Assembly (NCBI RefSeq): GCF_009766005.1
Contig: NZ_LMUK01000033.1
Span: forward strand, 1 to 48,744
Direction of reading: 5' to 3'
DNA: 48,744 bases
Source: Bradyrhizobium sp. S69
GTDB taxonomy: Bacteria > Pseudomonadota > Alphaproteobacteria > Rhizobiales > Xanthobacteraceae
Part shown: in pieces, positions 15,035 through 24,685 of the stretch
How positions within the stretch are numbered: the stretch's first letter is position 1
Layout: each line of letters starts with the position of its first letter
Made by a program: the position numbers and the translations under genes
Notes under the pieces: model-generated
Told to the model about the DNA's origin: nothing
Database searches by the model: none
Seen by the model: only the letters and a program-made list of their open reading frames with translations

Positions 15035-16663
15035 GTGCAGAGCGTCTCGTCCGAAACAGCGACCGCCGTATCCTATCAGAACGCGCCGCCGAGGCCCGCG
15101 AGGTCGGCTGCCGACCAGTCGCAAGCCAACGACATTTTCGCGGGGCTTGTCGACAACAACACCGCCGCCGACGCCAACAACGCGGCGAACCAGACGCAGC
15201 AGCCATCCGCGCCGCAAAACTGGCCTGACAATACGTCGTCCGCCAACAGCCCGTGGAACAACCAGCCACCGGCGAACCAGCCCGCCAACAACAATTCCAA
15301 CAATCAGGACGCCAATAATAGCGGGCCGGCTGCCAACGCCAACGCGGGCACCGGCACGACCGACGCGCCGCCGCGTTCCCGGAGCAAATCCACCGGTTCG
15401 AACGACGACTCCACAAATTCGAGCGCTAGCTCGTCATCCGGCGACACCTCGGCGACGGATTCCAGCAATGGTTCGACCGCGACGACGACGGATGGAACCA
15501 GCACCCCCGTTACGCCAAGCCCGATCGCGGTCGCTGTTCCCGTCCTGGTGGCGCTGACCGCGACGCCTTCGACCGGCTCGCCCGCGACCGGTACGCCGGC
15601 ATCCGGCAGCGGCACGGCGCCGCTTGCGATCGCCGCGGCCGCCATTGCGGCCAGCCAATCCGCCACGGCGGCGCTGGGAGCATCCGCGCAGCAGGCCGGC
15701 ACGATTGCCGCGGATGCAACGGCTACCGCGACCACAGACACAGACGCGTCCACCGAAGCGACCGGAAAACCGACGCCCGACAAGTCCACGGCCGCGCCCC
15801 AGACCGGCGTGATCGCCGCAGCCGATACGACCATCGCGACGGTGACGACCACCAAGACGCCTGGCGCATCGGCCGGTTCGACCGCCAAAGGCACGACCGC
15901 AAAGCCTGCGGCCGCAACCACGACCGCATCCGGCAGCTCAGGCAAGACGGACCCGACCGCAACGGCCGCGCAACAAGCCGCCATCGCAACCGGACAGGAC
16001 GCCGCGGACGGCACCGCCGACGCGGCGACGACTGCCAGTGGCTCCACCGGCACCTCGCCGGTGGCGACGGCGACCGTCGCGGCGCACGACCATGCCGCGG
16101 GCACGACGACCGAAAGCTCCGCAACCGCCGCAGCCAATAGCAGCGTTCAGGCAACCGGCGCCGTCCCGCAACAGCTTCCTTCGGCGGCGATCACCACCAC
16201 CACCACGGCATCCCTGACCGCCACGGCGGCGACGCACGCGGCGGTGCCGTTGAGCGGGCTCGCGGTCGAGATCGCGGCGTCGGCCAAGAACGGCAAGAGC
16301 AGCTTCGATATCCGGCTCGATCCAGCCGAGCTTGGCCGTATCGATGTTCGCATCGACGTTGATCGCAATGGCCAGATGACGTCGCATTTGACGGTCGAGA
16401 AGCCGGAAACGCTGTCGATGCTGCAACAGGACGCGCCGCAATTGCAGCGCGCCCTGGATAACGCAGGTTTCAAGACCGGCGACGGCGGCCTGCAATTCAG
16501 CCTGCGCGACCAGTCGTCTTCCGGCCAGAACAGCGGCAACGACGGCAATCGCAACGCACAGCGGCTGGTCGTCAGCAACGAAGACAGCGTCCCCGTCACG
16601 CCAGCGGGACGAAGCTACGGCCGCATGCTCGGATCGAGCAGCGGCGTCGACATCAGCGTTTGA
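15035..16663 (+). CDS. fliK: Flagellar hook-length control protein FliK
   Basis: 542 residues from GTG at 15035, chosen because AAGGGGC sits 7 bases upstream; a TTG at 15014 is possible but has no binding site. The first about 390 residues are extremely rich in Ala, Thr, Ser, Asn and Asp with almost no hydrophobic core, as in the molecular-ruler half of FliK. The C-terminal domain (about 400-500) has FDIRLDPAELGRIDVRI and later LTVEKPETLSMLQQDAPQL, the Flg_hook signature that switches export specificity by contacting FlhB. It is followed 10 bp later by flgD. Confidence 0.9.
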   Translation: MQSVSSETATAVSYQNAPPRPARSAADQSQANDIFAGLVDNNTAADANNAANQTQQPSAPQNWPDNTSSANSPWNNQPPANQPANNNSNNQDANNSGPAANANAGTGTTDAPPRSRSKSTGSNDDSTNSSASSSSGDTSATDSSNGSTATTTDGTSTPVTPSPIAVAVPVLVALTATPSTGSPATGTPASGSGTAPLAIAAAAIAASQSATAALGASAQQAGTIAADATATATTDTDASTEATGKPTPDKSTAAPQTGVIAAADTTIATVTTTKTPGASAGSTAKGTTAKPAAATTTASGSSGKTDPTATAAQQAAIATGQDAADGTADAATTASGSTGTSPVATATVAAHDHAAGTTTESSATAAANSSVQATGAVPQQLPSAAITTTTTASLTATAATHAAVPLSGLAVEIAASAKNGKSSFDIRLDPAELGRIDVRIDVDRNGQMTSHLTVEKPETLSMLQQDAPQLQRALDNAGFKTGDGGLQFSLRDQSSSGQNSGNDGNRNAQRLVVSNEDSVPVTPAGRSYGRMLGSSSGVDISV

Positions 16664-16673
16664 GGAGACCAAC

Positions 16674-17414
16674 ATGACAACCACATCGAGCACGAATACC
16701 GGATCCACGATCGTCTCGGGAACGACGACGGTGCCGGCGTCATCCACCTCGAGTTCATCGGCCTCGTCCGCCAATGCGCTGGCTTCCCAGCAGATCGCCG
16801 GCAACTTTCAGAGCTTCCTGCAACTGCTGACGACGCAATTGCAGAACCAGAACCCACTCGATCCGCTGGATACCAACCAGTTCACCCAGCAGTTGGTTGA
16901 ATTCGCCGGCGTCCAGCAACAGCTCAACACCAACGACTCGCTGGCGACGCTGGTATCGCTGCAGCAGGCCACGCAATCGAGCGAGGCGCTGTCTTATGTC
17001 GGCAAGACCGCGACGGTCAGCGGCAACACCGCGACCATGTCCAACAGCGAAGCGGTTTGGGCACTGAGCGTTCCCAGCGCCTCGACCGTAGACATCTCGA
17101 TCGCCAGCAGCACCGGCCAGACCGTCTACAGCGGCACCTACAACGTCGCTGCCGGCAACAATCAGCCGTTCGAATGGAACGGCATGGGCAGCGACGGTAC
17201 CCAATATCCCGACGGCAATTATACCCTGAGCGCCACCGCCAAGGACAGCGGCGGCAACACCGTGGCCGTCACCACCTCGGTGGGAGGCGTGGTCAGTTCG
17301 GTCAACCTCACCCAGTCGCCGCCGTTGCTGACGATTGGCGGCCAGACCTACACCATGAGCCAGATCCAGAGCATCATCGCCACCAGCACCAGTAGTAGCA
17401 GCACCAGCAACTAA
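16674..17414 (+). CDS. flgD: Flagellar hook assembly scaffold FlgD
   Basis: 246 residues. The diagnostic N-terminal segment is FLQLLTTQLQNQNPLDPLD then TNQFTQQLVEFAGVQQQL, followed by a TLVSLQQATQSSEALSYVGK hinge and an Ig-like beta domain (EWNGMGSDGTQYPDGNYTL). FlgD caps the growing hook and is exported without a cleaved signal. Both termini are Ser/Thr-rich. The gene is 10 bp downstream of fliK and should share its sigma-54 promoter; an imperfect hairpin follows at 17471. Confidence 0.93.
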   Translation: MTTTSSTNTGSTIVSGTTTVPASSTSSSSASSANALASQQIAGNFQSFLQLLTTQLQNQNPLDPLDTNQFTQQLVEFAGVQQQLNTNDSLATLVSLQQATQSSEALSYVGKTATVSGNTATMSNSEAVWALSVPSASTVDISIASSTGQTVYSGTYNVAAGNNQPFEWNGMGSDGTQYPDGNYTLSATAKDSGGNTVAVTTSVGGVVSSVNLTQSPPLLTIGGQTYTMSQIQSIIATSTSSSSTSN

Positions 17415-17470
17415 TCGCGGCGAACCTACCTCGGCAGCGCTGACTTCGCATTTTATCTCGAAAACCCACC

Positions 17471-17500
17471 CGACCGGACGCCAGCAATGGCGCCCGGTCG
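17471..17500 (+). terminator. Hairpin after flgD
   Basis: CGACCGGACGCC at 17471-17482 pairs with GGCGCCCGGTCG at 17489-17500 with one mismatch and a 6-base loop. There is no T-run after it, so it may be a Rho-assisted terminator or an mRNA-stabilising 3' stem that closes the fliK-flgD unit. Confidence 0.45.
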
Positions 17501-17550
17501 ATCGGCGTTGGCACGGCATGTTCAAGGAGATTCGTATTAGACGCTTGGGC

Positions 17551-17565
17551 TTAGGCAAATTTTAA
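17551..17565 (+). promoter_or_regulatory. CtrA-type box upstream of sciP
   Basis: TTAG-N7-TTAA (TTAGGCAAATTTTAA) differs by one base from the CtrA consensus TTAA-N7-TTAA. It lies 58 bp before the sciP ATG. In Caulobacter, sciP is activated by CtrA and its product then inhibits CtrA at its targets, so a CtrA box here has a clear expected role. Confidence 0.55.
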
Positions 17566-17622
17566 GCCGCAAGGCGTAGGTTGTGACCGTGAGTTCAGTG
17601 GTTGAGAGTTTGTGAGTACGCC

Positions 17623-17898
17623 ATGACAGAACCCCATCGCCCGAGGGTAAAATACGTCATCGGGCCTGACGGCAGTCCGTTAACAATCGCGGATTTGCCC
17701 GCACCCGGTACCAAACGGTGGGTTATCCGCCGTAAGGCCGAAGTCGTCGCCGCGGTTCGTGGCGGTCTGCTCTCCCTCGAGGAGGCCTGCAGCCGTTACA
17801 CCCTGACGGTCGATGAATTCCTTTCCTGGCAGTTTTCGATCGACCAGCATGGTCTGGCCGGACTGCGTACTACCCGCATCCAGCAATATCGCCAATAA
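17623..17898 (+). CDS. sciP: CtrA inhibitor SciP (DUF1153)
   Basis: 91 residues from ATG at 17623; the frame is open from 17602 but that part is not conserved in the family as I know it. The strings RVKYVIGPDGSPLTIADLP and TKRWVIRRKAEVVAAVRGG, with LSLEEACSRYTLTVDEFLSWQ, are those of SciP, a helix-turn-helix protein that binds CtrA-activated promoters and blocks RNA polymerase recruitment in G1. It stands alone between flgD and fliF with its own CtrA-like box and terminator, as in other cell-cycle-regulated alphaproteobacteria. Confidence 0.93.
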   Translation: MTEPHRPRVKYVIGPDGSPLTIADLPAPGTKRWVIRRKAEVVAAVRGGLLSLEEACSRYTLTVDEFLSWQFSIDQHGLAGLRTTRIQQYRQ

Positions 17899-17922
17899 AT
17901 CCCGAATCGTTCGAATTTGATG

Positions 17923-17956
17923 AAGATCGGTCTCGTTTTGCAAGGCCGGTCTTTTT
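17923..17956 (+). terminator. Rho-independent terminator of sciP
   Basis: An 11-bp stem with three G-U pairs (AAGATCGGTCT at 17923-17933 against AGGCCGGTCTT at 17943-17953), a 9-base loop and a T-run at 17952-17956. It lies 25 bp after the sciP stop and separates sciP from the fliF operon. Confidence 0.75.
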
Positions 17957-17980
17957 CATATGGAAGTTTCGCGCGGCCTC

Positions 17981-17998
17981 TTAACCTTCGTTAACCAT
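17981..17998 (+). promoter_or_regulatory. CtrA-type sites upstream of fliF
   Basis: TTAACCTTCGTTAACCAT contains two TTAACC half-sites 10 bases apart and ends in TTAACCAT, the 8-base CtrA motif described in Caulobacter, where CtrA controls the fliF operon. The spacing between TTAA elements is 6, not the canonical 7. It lies 71 bp before the fliF start. I found no GG-N10-GC sigma-54 element here, so this operon is probably transcribed earlier than fliK-flgD. Confidence 0.55.
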
Positions 17999-18068
17999 AT
18001 GGAAACCATCCCATAGGCAATAATTGCCCAGTCGGCTCCTGGAGCCGAATCTTCCGGGGGCAGTTGGT

Positions 18069-19679
18069 TTGCAGAGTCTGGTGGGCTTCCTAAGGGGTCT
18101 CGGCGCCGCGCGCCTGATGGCGATGATCGCGGTGACGGTCGCGCTGGTCGGCTTTTTCGCGTTTGTCATCATCCGCGTCACCACGCCGCAGATGACCACG
18201 CTGTTTACCGACCTCTCCACCGAAGATTCCTCCGCCATCATCAAGGACCTGGAACGCCAGGCGATCCCCTACGAGTTGAAGAACGACGGCGCTGTGGTCA
18301 TGGTGCCCAAGGACAAGGTCACCCGGCTGCGCATGCACCTCGCCGAGGGCGGCCTGCCCAAGGGCGGCGGCGTCGGCTACGAGATCTTCGACAAATCCGA
18401 CGCGCTCGGTACCACGAGCTTCGTGCAGAACATCAATCATCTGCGCGCGCTGGAGGGCGAACTGGCCCGCACCATCCGCGCCATCGACCGGATCCAGGCC
18501 GCGCGCGTCCACCTGGTGCTGCCGGAACGGCCGCTGTTCTCGCGCGAAACGCCCGAACCATCGGCCTCGATCGTGGTGCGGGTCCGTGGCGCGCTCGAAC
18601 CGCAGCAGATCAGGGCGATCCGCCATCTGGTCGCCTCCGCCGTCAGCGGCCTGAAGCCGCAGCGGGTTTCGATCGTCGACGAAACCGGTCAGTTGCTCGC
18701 CGACGGCGAAGCCGGCGACAACGAGAATGTCGCTGGCGACGAGCGCCGCAATGCCTTCGAAAAGCGGCTGCGCGGCGAGGTCGAGGCGATCGTGTCGTCG
18801 GTGGTCGGCGCCGGCCGCGCCAGGGTCCAGCTCTCGGCCGATTTCGACTACAACCGCATCACCCAGACCTCGGACAAGTTCGATCCGGAAGGCCGGGTGC
18901 TGCGCTCGACCCAGACCCGGGAAGAATCCAGCCAGACCGGCGAGAATAACGGCCAGGTCACCGTCAACAACGAATTGCCGGGCAATCAGCGTGCCGACGG
19001 GGCATCGACGGCCAAGGACCAGAGCAAGAAGACCGAAGAGACCAACAATTACGAGATTTCCCACACCACCAAGACCGAGGTGACCGAGGCCGGACGGGTC
19101 AACCGGATCTCGGTCGCGGTGCTGGTTGACGGCGCCTACACCAAGAACGAGAAGGGCGAGCTGGTCTATCAGGAGCGCGGCAAAGAGCAGCTCGACCGCA
19201 TCGCGACCCTGGTGCGCTCGGCCATCGGCTTCGACCAGAAGCGCGGCGATCAGGTCGAGGTCGTCAACCTCAAATTCGCCGAGGCGCCGATGGTCGCGCC
19301 GATCCCCGAGCCGACCGGCCTGTTGGGCATGCTGCAATTCACCAAGGATGACGTGATGTACGTCATCGAGCTCGGCGTCATGATGCTGCTGAGCCTGGTG
19401 GTGCTGTTCATGGTGATCCGCCCGCTGGTCAGGCGCATCCTCACGGCCGAAGCATTGCAAGCGCCGTCCAGCGGCGACGCGATGCCGGCGCTGACCGACG
19501 GCAGCGCCGCCGCCACCGGCCAGAGCCTGGTGCCCGCCGGCTTGAACCAGATCGACGTCGCCCAGGTCCAGGGCCAGGTCCATGCCCAGACGGTGCATCG
19601 CGTCGGCGAGCTTGCCGAGCGAAACCCGACCGAGACCGCTTCGATCGTTCGTCAGTGGCTCTCGGAACCGGCAGCGTGA
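18069..19679 (+). CDS. fliF: Flagellar M-ring protein FliF
   Basis: 536 residues from TTG at 18069 (MQSLVGFLRGLGAARLMAM), with GGGGGCA 8 bases upstream; a TTG at 18024 would add 15 non-conserved residues. A first membrane helix spans about residues 17-36 and a second lies near 430-455 (VIELGVMMLLSLVVLFMVIRP). The periplasmic part has LFTDLSTEDSSAIIKDLE and the YscJ-like ring-building motifs (GYEIFDKSDALGTTSFVQ; RVHLVLPE). The C-terminus binds FliG. It is the first gene of the fliF-fliG-fliH-fliN-flbD operon. Confidence 0.95.
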   Translation: MQSLVGFLRGLGAARLMAMIAVTVALVGFFAFVIIRVTTPQMTTLFTDLSTEDSSAIIKDLERQAIPYELKNDGAVVMVPKDKVTRLRMHLAEGGLPKGGGVGYEIFDKSDALGTTSFVQNINHLRALEGELARTIRAIDRIQAARVHLVLPERPLFSRETPEPSASIVVRVRGALEPQQIRAIRHLVASAVSGLKPQRVSIVDETGQLLADGEAGDNENVAGDERRNAFEKRLRGEVEAIVSSVVGAGRARVQLSADFDYNRITQTSDKFDPEGRVLRSTQTREESSQTGENNGQVTVNNELPGNQRADGASTAKDQSKKTEETNNYEISHTTKTEVTEAGRVNRISVAVLVDGAYTKNEKGELVYQERGKEQLDRIATLVRSAIGFDQKRGDQVEVVNLKFAEAPMVAPIPEPTGLLGMLQFTKDDVMYVIELGVMMLLSLVVLFMVIRPLVRRILTAEALQAPSSGDAMPALTDGSAAATGQSLVPAGLNQIDVAQVQGQVHAQTVHRVGELAERNPTETASIVRQWLSEPAA

Positions 19680-19685
19680 CCTGAC

Positions 19686-20768
19686 ATGGCCCTCCCCCAG
19701 ACCAGCAACGCCAACGACATCTCCAGCGTGATCGCCACGCTGGCGGGACGTCAGGGCAATCGCCCGAAAACGCCGCCGCTCTCGGGGCCGAAGCGCGCCG
19801 CGATCCTGATGCTGGCGCTCGGCGAACAATATGGCGCCAAAGTCTGGCAGCAGCTCGACGACGACGAAGTACGTGAGCTGTCGATCGTGATGTCGACGCT
19901 CGGCACCGTGGAAGCCGACGTGGTGGAAGACCTGCTGCTCGAATTCGTGTCGCGGATGTCGGCATCCGGCGCGTTGATGGGAACCTTCGAAGGCACCGAG
20001 CGGTTGTTGCAGCAATACCTGCCTGCCGAACGCGTCACCGGCATCATGGACGAGATCCGCGGCCCCGCCGGCCGCAACATGTGGGAGAAACTCTCCAACG
20101 TGCAGGAAGAGGTGCTCGCCAATTATCTCAAGAACGAATATCCGCAAACCATCGCCGTGGTGCTGTCGAAACTGAAGCCGGAGCATGCCGCGCGCGTGCT
20201 CGCGATCCTGCCCGAGGACATGGCGCTCGACGTGGTCGGCCGCATGCTGCGCATGGAAGCGGTGCAGAAGGAAGTGATCGAGCGCGTCGAGCAGACGCTG
20301 CGCGTCGAATTCATGTCCAACCTGTCGCAGACCCGCCGCCGTGACGCCCATGAGGTGATGGCGGAAATCTTCAACAATTTCGACCGCCAGACCGAGACCC
20401 GCTTCATCACCTCGCTGGAAGAGGAAAACCGCGAATCCGCCGAGCGCATCAAGGCGCTGATGTTCACCTTCGACGACCTCGTCAAGCTGGACGCCGGCTC
20501 GGCGCAGACCCTGATGCGCAACGTCGACAAGGACAAGCTCGGCATCGCGCTCAAGAGCGCCAACGAGGAAGTCCGCGCCTTCTTCCTCGGCAACATGTCG
20601 TCGCGTGCCGGCAAGATGCTGCTCGACGATATGGCAGCGCTCGGCCCGGTGCGGCTGCGCGATGTCGACGAGGCGCAGGCGCTCTTGGTCAATCTCGCCA
20701 AGGACCTCGCGGCCAAGGGTGAAATCATGCTGACGAAGAACCGCGCCGACGACGAGCTGGTGTACTGA
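19686..20768 (+). CDS. fliG: Flagellar motor switch protein FliG
   Basis: 360 residues. The N-terminal FliF-binding domain ([19 protein letters not shown]) is followed by the middle domain ([20 protein letters not shown], with EHAARVL) and the C-terminal torque domain ([36 protein letters not shown] with the charged helix that meets the stator). It starts 6 bp after fliF and its stop TGA overlaps the fliH start (TGATG). Length and motif order are normal. Confidence 0.97.
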   Translation: MALPQTSNANDISSVIATLAGRQGNRPKTPPLSGPKRAAILMLALGEQYGAKVWQQLDDDEVRELSIVMSTLGTVEADVVEDLLLEFVSRMSASGALMGTFEGTERLLQQYLPAERVTGIMDEIRGPAGRNMWEKLSNVQEEVLANYLKNEYPQTIAVVLSKLKPEHAARVLAILPEDMALDVVGRMLRMEAVQKEVIERVEQTLRVEFMSNLSQTRRRDAHEVMAEIFNNFDRQTETRFITSLEEENRESAERIKALMFTFDDLVKLDAGSAQTLMRNVDKDKLGIALKSANEEVRAFFLGNMSSRAGKMLLDDMAALGPVRLRDVDEAQALLVNLAKDLAAKGEIMLTKNRADDELVY

Positions 20769-21415
20769 TGGCCGCGCCTGCAAAATTCCTGTTCGACATG
20801 GACTTCGGCGCGCCGGACAAGACGCGCGAGCGGCCGGCGACCACGGCTGAGATCGCGCAGAAGATCGCCGCCGCCGAAGCCCGCGCCTATCGCGACGGTT
20901 ACGACGCCGCCCAGCGCGAAGCCAAGGCCGAAAGCGACCGCCGCGCCGCGCTGGCGCTCGAGGAGATCGGGATCGCCATCAAGGGGATCGCGTCGCGGTT
21001 TTCCGGCATCGAGACCCGGATGGAGACCGAAGCGGTCGACGTCGCGGTATCGGTCGCGCGAAAACTGTGCGCCGACCTGATCGCCGCCGAGCCGCTCGGC
21101 GAGATCACCGGTCTGGTTCGCGAATGTTTCTCGCATCTGGTCTCGACACCGCATCTGGTGGTCCGGATCAACGAAGCGCTGTATGAGGCCGCGCGCGCCA
21201 AGATCGAGCAACTGGCGAAACGCTCTGGCTTCGAGGGCCGCCTGGTGATCCTGGCCGAGCCGGAGATCGCGACCGGCGATTGCAGGATCGAATGGGCTGA
21301 CGGTGGCGTCGTGCTGGAACGCGCGGCGATCGAAACCAAGATCAACGAGCTCGTCGGACGCTATATGGCGTCCCGCGGTCAGGCCGGAGGCACGGCCATG
21401 AGGATGCAGCCATGA
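20768..21415 (+). CDS. fliH: Flagellar export ATPase regulator FliH (FlbE)
   Basis: 215 residues. The N-terminal third is charged and helical (REAKAESDRRAALALEEIG), the C-terminal part folds like the FliH/HrpE family (VDVAVSVARKLCADLIAAEP, then ARAKIEQLAKRSGFEGRL and DCRIEWADGGVVLERA). FliH holds the FliI ATPase in check and links it to the C-ring through FliN. The gene overlaps fliG by 1 base and fliN by 4 bases. In Caulobacter the gene at this operon position is called flbE. Confidence 0.88.
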   Translation: MAAPAKFLFDMDFGAPDKTRERPATTAEIAQKIAAAEARAYRDGYDAAQREAKAESDRRAALALEEIGIAIKGIASRFSGIETRMETEAVDVAVSVARKLCADLIAAEPLGEITGLVRECFSHLVSTPHLVVRINEALYEAARAKIEQLAKRSGFEGRLVILAEPEIATGDCRIEWADGGVVLERAAIETKINELVGRYMASRGQAGGTAMRMQP

Positions 21416-21762
21416 GTGACACCGACGCACAGGTCCCGCTACCCGATCTCAACGCCGCCGATGCGCCCGGGATCGACGACGTGGGCTATCACGAAGACGA
21501 ACACGCCTCGCGGATCGCCGCCGATCTGGAAGCGGTGTTCGACGTGCCGGTACAGGTCTCGGCGGTGCTCGGCCGTTCCAAGATGGATATCGGCGAGTTG
21601 CTCAAGCTTGGACCCGGCACGGTGCTCGAGCTCGACCGCCGGGTCGGCGAATCCATCGACATCTACGTCAACAACCGCCTGGTGGCGCGCGGCGAGGTGG
21701 TGCTGGTCGAAGACAAGCTCGGCGTGACCATGACGGAAATCATCAAGCAGGAACGTACCTAA
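21412..21762 (+). CDS. fliN: Flagellar motor switch protein FliN
   Basis: 116 residues. The acidic N-terminal tail (about 40 residues) precedes the SpoA domain: VFDVPVQVSAVLGRSKMDIG, LLKLGPGTVLELDR, GESIDIYVNNRLVARGEVV and the terminal GVTMTEIIKQ. It forms the base of the C-ring. It starts within the fliH stop (ATGA overlap) and is followed 54 bp later by flbD. Confidence 0.96.
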   Translation: MSDTDAQVPLPDLNAADAPGIDDVGYHEDEHASRIAADLEAVFDVPVQVSAVLGRSKMDIGELLKLGPGTVLELDRRVGESIDIYVNNRLVARGEVVLVEDKLGVTMTEIIKQERT

Positions 21763-21816
21763 CGCTTTCAACGACACGGCGCCCGACCGGCGCAGACAGA
21801 CGAACAGGAGACTAAT

Positions 21817-23196
<1,380 letters not shown>

Positions 23197-23250
23197 GGGG
23201 AGCGGACAGTTTTCGTCGTCCCGGCCTTGTAGCGGAAGGCGTCCGCTCTT

Positions 23251-23414
23251 CACCCTCCCCTGGAGGGGAGGGTCGCTTGCGCTTGCAAGCGGGGTGGGGT
23301 GGCGACGCTGCGGATAGCGATGGCTGACGCTCCACTCGGAGTTACTCCACCCCACCCCGTCTCACATTTCGCTACGCTCAATATGAGCCGACCCTCCCCC
23401 TCCAGGGGAGGGTA
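23251..23414. repeat. Long foldback repeat with two GC-rich end hairpins
   Basis: Each end forms a perfect 9-bp hairpin (ACCCTCCCC against GGGGAGGGT), at 23252-23273 and 23391-23413, and the interior arms (GCGGGGTGGGGT against ACCCCACCCCG) pair with each other across about 80 bases. I recognise such CCCTCCCC-type palindromes from Bradyrhizobium and Rhodopseudomonas intergenic regions. It lies 54 bp after flbD and may also end or protect that transcript. Confidence 0.7.
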
Positions 23415-23479
23415 AGAAAAACATAACTCCGCATTCTCGCGACGGCATCCGCCCGAGGTTTGCAAATTCATCGCCCCCC

Positions 23480-23850
23480 AAAAAATAGAGGGCGCAGGCG
23501 ACCCTCAAGAGAGGGCGCAGGAAAGACCGGGTGCGCGCTGCACCCGCGGTCTCATGTGCAAAGGTAGAAAAAAACGCACATGAGCATACAGGTTCAGCGG
23601 AAGCAGTCCGGCCTTCCCTGCGCAATGGCTTTACGGCTTATATCGTGCTCTCCCCGGCGAGACCTGGCTTGTTTGTCACCGTCACCCCTCAAGAAGCGTG
23701 AGCTTCTCAGGAATTTGACACCTGCCATCGGGGCGTCAGGACCACACGACTTTGCCGTACGCGTTAGCGCCGTTCGTCAAAAGCGCATCCGCGTCCACCG
23801 CTCCCCGCCCCAACGTCAGTGACGATGGCCAACGCCCCCTCTCTCGGGAC
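23480..23850 (+). repeat. Dispersed structured element of about 370 bp
   Basis: Starts with two adjacent hairpins: AGACC...GGTCT with GGGTGC/GCACCC inside (23524-23552), then CTCATGTGC/GCACATGAG (23551-23584, perfect 9 bp). It continues through TTCCCTGCGCAATGG, CGGCTTATATCGTGCTCTCC and GGACCACACGACTTTGCCGT. I recognise this series of phrases as recurring in many copies in Bradyrhizobium-type genomes, where it is often mis-annotated as short proteins. An 80-codon open frame (23580-23822) runs through it but its Cys/Arg/Ser-rich product does not look like a protein. It may specify a structured RNA. Confidence 0.6.
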
Positions 23851-24010
23851 GGGATGGCAAGGAATAAGCAGGTGATTTGGGTCAAGAGTCAAGGACAATT
23901 TCGGAAAATCAGAAACGCCGTGGAGGCGAGCGATATCCCAGGCATTTCGGTAGTCCCGCATAGCGCAAGTGCTGCTGCGGGCTACTTGCCAACCCGTAGC
24001 ATGGATGGAG

Positions 24011-24053
24011 CCAACGGGTCCGGCCTTTGGCCGGCCCGATGATAAACTCCGCG
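24011..24053. repeat. Mini-hairpin element, copy A
   Basis: Starts CCAACGGGTCCGGCC, loop TTT, then GGCCGGCCCGATGAT and ends AACTCCGCG. The stem is perfect apart from a bulged T. The same flanks (CCAACGGGT ... GCTCCGCG) recur at 27131 and 45398 with a different but still paired stem. Only the flanks and the pairing are conserved. It lies in the gap upstream of the RidA gene. Confidence 0.6.
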
Positions 24054-24125
24054 ATGCCCATCAATCGCGATTCATGACTATGCTGCAAAAGCGAGATTGC
24101 GGCTTTCCCCAAATAGGAGGCGACC

Positions 24126-24599
24126 TTGAAGAAGGCAATGATATTGATTGGCGCGTTGCTATGGGTTCATCCAGCAGCCGCGGAGCAGCCTCCGCTCTCT
24201 CCTGCCGGAGTGAAAACCCTGGCACCTGATGGTGCGATCAAGTCGACAGGCACCTGGAGTCTCGGCACGCGCGCGGGCGACTTCGTCTTCATCGCCGGAA
24301 TGCGCGGTATCGATCCGAAAACGAACCTACAGGTCCAGGGTGACGAGGCGCGCATCCGTCAGGCCTTCCTCAATATGAAGCTGATAGCCGAATCCGAGGG
24401 AGCAACGCTACGGGATGCGGTTCGCCTCGTCGTCTATGTCACGGACATGTATCGCTTCCGTCCGCTCGTGAACAAGATCCAGCAGGAGCTGTGGGGCGCC
24501 GGTCCCTATCCGCCGCGCACAATCATCGAAGTCCATCGGTTGAACGAGGACGATATTTGCGAGGTCGAAGGCACTTTCTATGCACCAGGCAGGAAATAG
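24126..24599 (+). CDS. Exported RidA-family protein
   Basis: 157 residues from TTG at 24126; AGGAGG ends 5 bases before it and settles the start. An N-terminal signal peptide (MKKAMILIGALLWVHPAAA) is followed by a Rid domain: FVFIAGMRGIDPKTN, IRQAFLNMKLIAESEGATL, VRLVVYVTDMYRFRPLVNKI and PPRTIIEVHRL. The Arg of PPRT, which binds the carboxylate in active RidA imine/enamine deaminases, is present. Export to the periplasm is unusual for a RidA protein, whose normal role is hydrolysis of 2-aminoacrylate in the cytoplasm, so its substrate is unknown. It is a single gene flanked by repeats. Confidence 0.85.
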   Translation: MKKAMILIGALLWVHPAAAEQPPLSPAGVKTLAPDGAIKSTGTWSLGTRAGDFVFIAGMRGIDPKTNLQVQGDEARIRQAFLNMKLIAESEGATLRDAVRLVVYVTDMYRFRPLVNKIQQELWGAGPYPPRTIIEVHRLNEDDICEVEGTFYAPGRK

Positions 24600-24685
24600 C
24601 CGGCAGGTTCGAAAAGCTTCGGTCCACAAGGCAAGCAGCTCTGGATGCAACACGATGCACGGCGGCGACGGCTTTCGCGAAGCGC

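Noticed and set aside
15304..16137. A Val/Ala-rich minus-strand frame opposite fliK
   Set aside because: It mirrors the Thr/Ala/Ser repeats of fliK; no start signal and no fold.
18000..18068. TAGGCAATAATTGCC as a sigma-54 promoter of fliF
   Set aside because: GG and GC are 8 bases apart, not 10; it is just an interrupted palindrome.
18090..20783. A minus-strand open frame of 897 codons opposite fliF-fliG
   Set aside because: It is the antisense of two certain genes; its His/Arg/Asp-rich product is the usual by-product of high-GC codon use.
23580..23822. 80-codon plus-strand frame
   Set aside because: It lies inside the dispersed structured repeat and its product is not protein-like.
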